From contig CM065303.1 of the NCBI GenBank assembly GCA_032871835.1, forward strand, positions 25,180,001 through 25,244,000: DNA of 64,000 bases, in the 5' to 3' direction. The DNA comes from Dipteronia dyeriana. Taxonomy: Eukaryota > Streptophyta > Magnoliopsida > Sapindales > Sapindaceae. This document shows positions 57,511 through 64,000 of this stretch, one piece after another. The notes beneath the pieces were generated by a model that searched no databases, had not been told where the DNA came from, and was given only the letters and a program-made list of their open reading frames with translations. The position numbers and the translations under genes were made by a program. Positions within the stretch are counted from its first letter, which is position 1. The number at the start of each line of letters is the position of its first letter.

Positions 57511-58055
57511 TCATTCTCTTTGGAGAGCTCTTCATTTGATTCAAAACTTTAAGAAGGGTCACTTGACATTCATTAATTGAGTCAATTTCCTCATCAAGGC
57601 ATTTGCCTTGGTCACTTGTTACCACACCAACCCTTTCCTCTAAATTAGAGTCAAGATTCAACACCATGTTGCCTTCATCAAAGTCTTCCACATAAGAGGC
57701 TCTATAGGCTGTGAAGTTAGGCACATGCTCTTCATCTTTGGAAGAGTCCTCTTCACTCTTCTTGGACAAGGTCTTCTTCTTTACCTCATTTTCTTTTGAG
57801 TTCATGTTCTTCTTGAGATGTTGTGAATCTTCTAAATCTCTACACCATGAGAGTCATCTCCTCATCGGAGTCATATCTCTCCCTCTCATCTTCAGAGGTC
57901 ACCACAGCAATACTCGTTCTAAGTGTTTCACTCTCACACACGGTGTTTAAGTGAAGTGAATGAATGAATGCAAATGAAATACAAATAACAAAACTGCACA
58001 CAAATGCAAGATACACAAACAGGAGCTTGGATCACCTAAGTATGTCTAGGAACCC
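57491..58055 (-). pseudogene. leader and middle part of gag of element N, broken
   Basis: 57511-57805 minus is a Lys/Glu/Ser-rich frame with KKSEEDSSKDEEHVPNFTAY, equivalent to the acidic Ser-rich linker and VSNFVALTAS of element S. Just upstream (about 57890-57810) is a remnant like DSDEEMTLMV-RFRRF with a stop. The gag N-terminus and capsid region are missing between here and the primer site. The last codons (57510-57491) lie in LTR P. Confidence 0.68.
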
Positions 58056-58067
58056 GCTCTGATACCA
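58056..58067 (-). other. primer-binding site of element N (initiator Met-tRNA type)
   Basis: The minus strand reads TGGTATCAGAGC exactly, two bases from the LTR end. Confidence 0.92.
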
Positions 58068-58069
58068 AT

Positions 58070-60239
58070 TAAAAATTCCCTAGAAAGTGTGTATCTATAA
58101 ACCTAGAGGGGGTGAATAGGTTTTAATTAAGTCAATTACCAATTTTTCTAGATTAGTCAATATTCAATATACACCCAATAAAATAAACATAAAACATCAA
58201 GTGTAAAAAAGTGGAAATATAAACAACACAAGATATATACATGGAAAACCCTCCAAAGGCTGTTAAGTGCGCCAAACTCGATCGCAGAAATCCATTATAT
58301 GAGCAAAGGTTACACCCTCAAGTGATTCACGGACTCTTACTCTCGACAACCTCAGGCTACGGACACCGTCACTCACCACTCTTGGTTCAGTCCCTAGTGA
58401 TATCCCCTGATACACTACTCTTGGCATAAACGCCTCATACTCTACCCCATTGAGCCTTTTACAGTGGCACCCAACCAATTGCTTGTCAACCCTTCCTTTG
58501 GTTGCAAGACTTGAATTGCCTGTGCACTACACACCTGGTAGCCACAAGACTTAATTCTCAATAAAGATATCAACAACCTATGTGAATAAGTAAAAATATT
58601 CTAAATGCAAATAATGCTAGGCAACACTAAATGCTTATCAAGGAATTAAAGAATGTCACTATGTGCAATTCCTAGATATCAATGTCTAAATGAATGCTCA
58701 TAAAGACTTAACTAGATATGGATATGAAATATTACAAACTAGTTATCAAACAAAGTCATTTCAACATATGTTGTCATTAAGCATGGTATGGTCATTAATG
58801 CAATCATCAAAATACAATCAATATGACCTCATCAATATCTAAATGCAAAGCATAGAGATTTAACTATAAGGGTAAAATCGTCCTAAATGCTAGCTATCAC
58901 AATACAAACCCCAAACATGTCATAACTTCAATGAATATGCAATTAATATGAATAAATGTTAATCTAAGCAATAAATGACATGACTTGGTAAGCTAGAACA
59001 ATAAATGAACAACAATGGTGCTTCTACTTACCAATCAACGAAAACTCATGCTTTAAAAGATGCTTGAAATGCCAGATGAAGATGGGTTTGAGGTTTGGAG
59101 AGTCAAACACAAAGCTTGAAGCTTTCTCTCTCTAAAAATATGTTCTTGGAGCTGTCTCTCTCTTGGGGATTTAATTTCAGAGCTCTAGGTCTGATTTGAG
59201 GAGAAAATGATATATATAAGGTGTAAAAATGAAATGCACAAGAAAATACGTTTTTGCTCAAATAAGGTATTTTACTACTAGTTTCGCTCCTTGAGGGGGC
59301 GAAGAGTTTGGGAGCGAAAAGGGCTGCCAAAATTTTCGCTACTTTTTTCGCACCAGGAAGGGGCGAAACGTTGAGCGAAATCTGCTTTCAACATTTTACC
59401 TTGAAATTCAAGAATATCAAAACGTGACCAAACGACTTTGAAACCTTTCGTATAATATATTGTTGGAAAGGTATGGAAGTCTATTTTCTACTTAAATTAA
59501 CAAAATGGTATTTGGATGACTGTAGAAAAAGTTATGGTCAAATGAGTGACCAAAGGTGAGAAACGGACAACAACAGAGATGCCCTATTTTAATGGTCACT
59601 TTGGAGATTTCAAAATCAATCCAAACGATCATGAAATATTACGAATAATATACCGTTGGAAAGGTATGGATGTCTAGTTTGTACTAAAATTTTCAAAACT
59701 CATTTTGAATAAATGTATAAAATGTTATGGTAATAAGTCCATATAAAGGTCAATTTTGAAAAATACTTAAATCATTGAAAATCATTCTTTCGAAACTAGA
59801 CACATTACTCCAAATAACCAAACCACGAGAAGAATGGGACCTTCTTAAATGGTCACTCAACGTGCTAAAACAAGCATACCATCATGCACGTGCAGACATA
59901 TCCGATCAAACAACGGAATGCGAATTAAACACGTAACAATCACCACACTTAAGACTAAGAATGAAATGCATGATAACACATGCAACAACTCAAAAACATG
60001 AAATGTATGTGTGTGTGTGTGTACAATAACAAATGCATGTCAATATAAATGCATATATATGAAATGTGAGTGTGTGCAACTAAATCTCTTCAGTAAGAAT
60101 TAGGCACAAGTGAACTACCTCTTGAAGCTCACTGGGATCTTGGACGCTTGCCAATGAAAGCCTAAGCTACCCATTGCACATTGAATCCCAAATGTGATTT
60201 GTTATGAAATAAACCAATCATAAAATTGAGGTTCTTACA
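58070..60239 (-). repeat. 5' LTR of element N
   Basis: 2170 bp. Matches 50811-52992. Its terminal TG has become TA at 58070-58071. Confidence 0.92.
59209..59219 (-). promoter_or_regulatory. TATA box of the N LTR
   Basis: The minus strand reads CTTATATATATC, at the same place as in LTR O (23519) and the other N LTR (51971). It is the probable core promoter of the N transcript. Confidence 0.55.
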
Positions 60240-60244
60240 TAGAT
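60240..60244. repeat. target-site duplication of element N, right copy
   Basis: TAGAT, identical to 50806-50810. Confidence 0.93.
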
Positions 60245-61480
60245 TGTTGATCTTGTGTTGGTATGGAACTTACAATTGGGCTAGGTTGTGAAACCTCTTG
60301 TAGAATTATATCTCCTGAAATCTCATTCAGGACAATTCTACTTTTAGGCACAAAATTATTCATATGGTTCTCTTCTAGAAATTTAGTATTTATCGAAACA
60401 AATACTTTAATATCTGAAGGACTATAGAAATAATATCTTTTGGTTCCTTTTGGATACCCTACAAATATGCATTTTTCTGAACGGGACTTCATATTTCTAT
60501 CTTTCCTTTTAACACGTGTGTAGGACATCCAAATATCCTTAATTTTTGTAAACTAGGCTTTCGCCTAGTCCACAACTCATGTGGTGTTTTAGGAACCGAC
60601 TTAGATGGTACATCGTTTAGAAGTACATAACGGTTTGTAAAGCATATCCTCAAAAAAAATTAGGGAGCGTTGAATAACTCAACACAGACCTAATCATGTC
60701 CAAAAGAGTTTTATTTCTCCTTTCCGCCACCCCATTTTGTTGAGGTGTACCTAGCGCAGAAAACTGAGAAATTATCCCATTATAAGTAAGATATTGCTGA
60801 AACACATCAGATATATATTCTCCACCACGATCAGACCTCAATATTTTTATACTTTTCTCAAACTGATTTTCTACTTCAGCCTTAAATGCTTTGAACATGT
60901 CAAAAGCATCCGACTTATGCCTCATGAGATACACATAGCCAAACCTCAAGTAATCATCCGTGAAAGTGATGAAGTACTCATATCCACCTCTAGCTTGAAT
61001 GCTCATAGGACCATATATGTCAGTGTGTACTAATCTTAAACATTCAGTGACACTTGTGCCTTTGGTCATGAACGACATTTTGGTCATCTTACCTTACAGA
61101 CAAGATTCACAAGTTGGTAGATCATCAACCTTTAAGTCACTTAAAGGTCCATCACTAACCAATCTTTTTATCCTATCAAGGTTAATATGACCTAAGCGAA
61201 AATGCCATAGGTAGGTTTCATCTTTTGAAAATTTTACTCTTTTACGATTATATTCTGTTGATTCCGTGTCTAACAAGTGAGAGATATTGCTATGCAAATA
61301 GAATAAACCATTTTCCAATGTACCTTTGCAAATAAATTTGTTATTCTTACTAATAATAAAATTAAAAGTAACCGAATATCTAAATTTATTTAAACAAGAA
61401 ACTCAAATTAAATTCTTTCTTGAATTAAGGTACATAATAAACGTCTATTAAATCTAAATGCCTAATGGAATCTAAATTGA
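60245..61480 (-). pseudogene. integrase of copia element M, broken
   Basis: The minus strand from about 61480 starts with a degenerate region upstream of the zinc domain. The zinc domain (61318-61094) has YLWHFRLGHINLDRIKRLV and CESC (H..H..C..C). The core (61087-60650) has the catalytic Asp of LVHTDIYGPM, the second in KILRSDRGGEY and the Glu in QQNGVAERRNKTLLD. The C-terminal copia segment (60528-60245) has KCIFVGYPKGTKRYYFYSP. A stop separates zinc domain and core, and a break lies between core and C-terminus. The coding continues at 50805 beyond insertion N. Confidence 0.88.
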
Positions 61481-61728
61481 TTCTAATATCTCCCACTACA
61501 TTAGTAGACACCAACGTTCTGTTGCCTAAATGCATGTTGAATTCATTCTCATTAAGTCTCTTCATTTCCCGGAACCCCTTCTAGTTAGGCCCAAGTTGCT
61601 TTTTTTTTCTGTTGTTTCTTGACTTTCTTACGAGTCTTAACAGTAGCAACTTTACAAACCGTATGAATCTCTTAACCCTTGCCTATCACAAGGATTTTCT
61701 TGGTGCTTTAATCATCTTGCATCAGGCC
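61481..61728 (-). other. degenerate region where zinc knuckle and protease of M should be
   Basis: The minus strand reads a Lys-rich stretch (KTRKKVKKQQKKKATWA) and then HLGNRTLVSTNVVGDI, which is the part just after protease in copia. No CCHC knuckle or Asp-Thr/Ser-Gly motif was found, so these were probably deleted. Confidence 0.55.
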
Positions 61729-62313
61729 CTACAAGGTGCACTCCTTATTGTTCAAGATGTAGTCCAACTTGAACTGATTAAAAGAATTTGACAGTGAGTT
61801 GACGATCATGTCAATTTTTGTCTCACCATCAATCTCAGCACCATTGAGTTCAGCAATGTTGAGATGTGCTATGACTTTTATCATGTGATCTTTCAAAGTC
61901 TGTCCAGGTTTCATCCTAAGATTCATAAAAGCAGTCACTGCCTCTCTCTTAGTCATCCTAGACCTCATAGCAAACATCTTCTCTAAGGACATCATTATAT
62001 CGGCAACAGTCTCCACTCCTTCATGTTGTTGTTGCAACAAGTCGAAAATGGTGGCCATAATGTAACATTTAACCATCTCATCTGAAGACTCTCACTGCTG
62101 ATACTCATCTCTTTGCTCCTGAGTAGATTCACTAGTAGGAGTAAATGGTTTATGAGTGCATAGAACGAACTTATACTTTTCGGATTGCAATAAAAGCCCA
62201 ATTTTCATTTTCCATGTGATATAATTATCACCAGTTAAAGTATTATATTTTAGGATTTTGATTAGGGATGGGGATGATTTCTTTATAATAACAAAAATTA
62301 TATAAGTAAACAA
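61729..62313 (-). pseudogene. gag of copia element M, one internal stop
   Basis: One minus-strand frame. It starts at the upstream edge with LKYNTLTGDNYITWKMKIGL (opening of copia gag), has a single stop near 62092, and continues MATIFDLLQQQHEGVETVAD and then KREAVTAFMNLRMKPGQTLK to LDYILNNKECTL. This is a UBN2-type capsid domain. An upstream ATG (62313) is present, but the true start is not certain. Confidence 0.85.
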
Positions 62314-62319
62314 TCACGA

Positions 62320-63589
62320 TAAAGCACTTTTGAATATTTATCTTGAATTAAATAAAATAATTCAATCTTAAAATTCAACGGTGATCCAATACCCATAAAT
62401 GTCACACCTCTTTTGAGAGTTCGCACCATTTACTAGTTGGACTAAGTCACACTTAATTGTTAACATAACAACCAACATTTTCAATTTTAGCCTTACAATT
62501 TTATTAACAAGAACTCTTAGGAGGATATTAATAAAATCACATTGAGTTTGTTACCAAGTTATCTACCTTCAATATATTCCCTCGCGAATATCCCTCATTT
62601 GGGAGTAAATATCGTTTAGGCCAATTGTCTAGTCTATCCTTGTAAGTTGTAAGGAAGTATCTTGCTAAATTCCATTCATGAATACCCATTGGGGGGTTAT
62701 TATATGAAACATAAAGCTCAACTAAACTTGGAGGTCGTAAGTGTTCCAAAACACCTTTTCCCACTCAATTATTTAAGGTGTGTGATCGAATTCCATAGAA
62801 TGATTTACCAAGTTATCTAGATGTCAATTAGATACCTAAACCATTCAATGCATGCTCATACCAAAAGAGATATATGAGTGACACTCCTATTCTACATGAC
62901 ATGTTATCAAACAATGACAAACATTGCAATATTTATAAAAATATAAATAGCTACAATTTTGGTTCATCCTAAAAAAGCAAGTAAATTACATATGTCTTGG
63001 AAAACAAAAACTCATTTCTTGGCGAACAAGTCTTCATGCACTCGGCTGCCTCCCACGGGCATGTGCACCCTTGGCTCCATGAAGGGCTGCCGTGTGCAAC
63101 CCATGCCACAACAATCGTGGTCGCGCGTTTATTTGCACGCACGATTGTTGCTATGACACGTACAATCCCAAACGTGTTTCGGTTGCTTTCAATTCTTCAA
63201 ACCTTCGAGTCTTCAATACTTGAATGTATTACAAAAGAATCTTAAACAATAAAATACTGCAGTATTTTTAATACAATTTAGTGCAATTTTTTTTATTACA
63301 ACAACAAAATAAAATAAAAAACTTAGCAACAACCAAGAAGGAAATTATGGCGATGATAGGTCACCCTTCTTGTTACAATCCTAAAACAAAAATACATTGA
63401 AATTCTAGGACCACAATTGAGCAATAATAATCCACATATTAAAACATATATATATATATATATCCATACATTCCAATGTAAATATATATGTGAATACCTA
63501 GAGTCTCATCTCTTTCTAAAACATGTATATTAACAATAAAAAGAAATAGATTCACGTACACATACATCAATTAATCAAGGGTATAACCT
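62320..63589 (-). other. 5' leader of element M
   Basis: A leader of about 1.27 kb between primer site and gag. It contains a GC-rich patch (63030-63180) with an 11-bp perfect dyad, CAACAATCGTG (63109-63119) and CACGATTGTTG (63140-63150). A 75-codon minus-strand frame (62764-62537) and plus-strand frames at 62959-63245 have no family resemblance. Confidence 0.6.
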
Positions 63590-63602
63590 GCCTCTGATAC
63601 CA
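63590..63602 (-). other. primer-binding site of element M (Met-tRNA type)
   Basis: The minus strand reads TGGTATCAGAGGC, two bases from the LTR end. It matches the initiator Met-tRNA site, with one inserted or changed G near the end. Confidence 0.88.
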
Positions 63603-63604
63603 AT

Positions 63605-64000
63605 TGTAAGGAAAAAACGGTTCAAAACGCGATGGAAGCTTAAAATTAAGGTTTGATATATTAAAACAATCCCTTTAAAAGAAAAAACATTAACCCAAGA
63701 TTAATTAACGTATATTAAAAGTATCGTACCTTTTTTTTTTGTGACGATTGAACTAGCGTTGAACTGAATTCGCAAGATCTTCCAATCCAATCATTAATGT
63801 GAATCACCTAGGAGTGTGGGCTCCCTTTTTTTTAATTGTATACCTGAGGATGGAAACAAACAAAATCTTCTTCTTTGTTAATCACAATAATCATCCAAGA
63901 GAAAACCCAAGGACGTCCAGTCACTTGTGAATTATCAATTTATATGATTGAAACTCACGTGAACCTTGATTCGATGTTGTACACAAAACCTTTTGATGTA
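63605..64000 (-). repeat. 5' LTR of element M, cut by the window end
   Basis: On the plus strand it starts TGTAAGGAAAAAACGG and matches solo LTR B from 44491 to about 44888. In element sense this is the downstream end of the 5' LTR. Confidence 0.88.

Larger units (their letters stand above)
50811..60239 (-). mobile_element. Sirevirus-like copia element N, pol-less, inserted in M
   Basis: A 9.4-kb element with LTRs of about 2.2 kb, target duplication TAGAT, an exact TGGTATCAGAGC primer site and a polypurine tract, all in minus orientation. Its interior (52993-58069) keeps only late gag parts (57491-57860 and 54215-55110), interrupted by solo LTR P. No integrase, RT or RNase H is seen. It is the same family as stub O (22585). 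The LTRs differ by only a few bases per hundred. Confidence 0.88.
48319..64000 (-). mobile_element. Ty1/copia element M, minus strand, runs past the window end, contains N
   Basis: In element sense: 5' LTR (from beyond 64000 to 63605), Met-tRNA primer site (63590-63602), leader, gag (61729-62313), integrase (60245-61318), then an insertion (N), RT (50033-50805), RNase H (49190-50040), polypurine tract, truncated 3' LTR. The order integrase before RT defines Ty1/copia. The zinc knuckle and protease between gag and integrase are not recognisable. M lies in or beside the pol region of older element H. All domains are broken. Confidence 0.85.

Noticed and set aside
62537..62764. 75-codon minus-strand frame in the M leader
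   Set aside because: Correct strand, but no similarity to a known domain; treated as leader.
62959..63245. Plus-strand frames in the M leader
   Set aside because: They cover a GC-rich patch, run opposite to the element and have no family match.

Overview
The window is nuclear DNA of a flowering plant, most likely a eudicot. It is AT-rich, full of simple repeats, and made almost entirely of transposable elements. I found no intact host gene, rRNA, tRNA or CRISPR array. Every coding stretch I can name belongs to a retrotransposon and nearly all are broken. The species cannot be told from the sequence.

Left part (1-32.7 kb). After 4.3 kb of AT-rich DNA with microsatellites and a foldback element comes a complete but decayed Ty3/gypsy element of the Tat type (4364-16051, minus strand, 5-bp target duplication ATGGT). 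It has gag, protease, RT, RNase H, a second RNase H and integrase. It also carries an antisense gene (5569-7377, plus strand) with its own promoter-like region. A solo LTR of the same family lies at 26289-27131. Between and around these are four hAT-type non-autonomous DNA elements with 8-bp target duplications, smaller inverted-repeat elements, a LINE RNase H fragment (about 21.4-21.9 kb) and a 5' LTR stub of a Sirevirus-like copia element (22.6-24.9 kb).

Right part (32.7-64 kb). This is one nested stack. An old Ty1/copia element H (plus strand) was hit in its LTR by Sirevirus-like element S (32954-43581, target duplication CAGTT). Its gag was split by a 3.3-kb solo LTR B (44491-47759). Beyond its protease lies copia element M (minus strand, from 48319 past the window end). 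M's pol was split by Sirevirus-like element N (50811-60239, target duplication TAGAT), and N's gag region was split by solo LTR P (55216-57510).

Points of most interest. (1) The antisense gene of the Tat element has a TATA box just downstream of a TGACGTCA palindrome and a possible intron. (2) S has long LTRs, a 685-codon gag-like frame, no pol, and a second ORF with a plant-specific domain; both frames are broken only by TGA/TAG codons and never shift frame. (3) The solo LTR B carries a TATA-bearing block of about 525 bp in triplicate. (4) A near-perfect 36-bp hairpin lies at 29405-29494. All family calls were made by eye; none was checked against a database.
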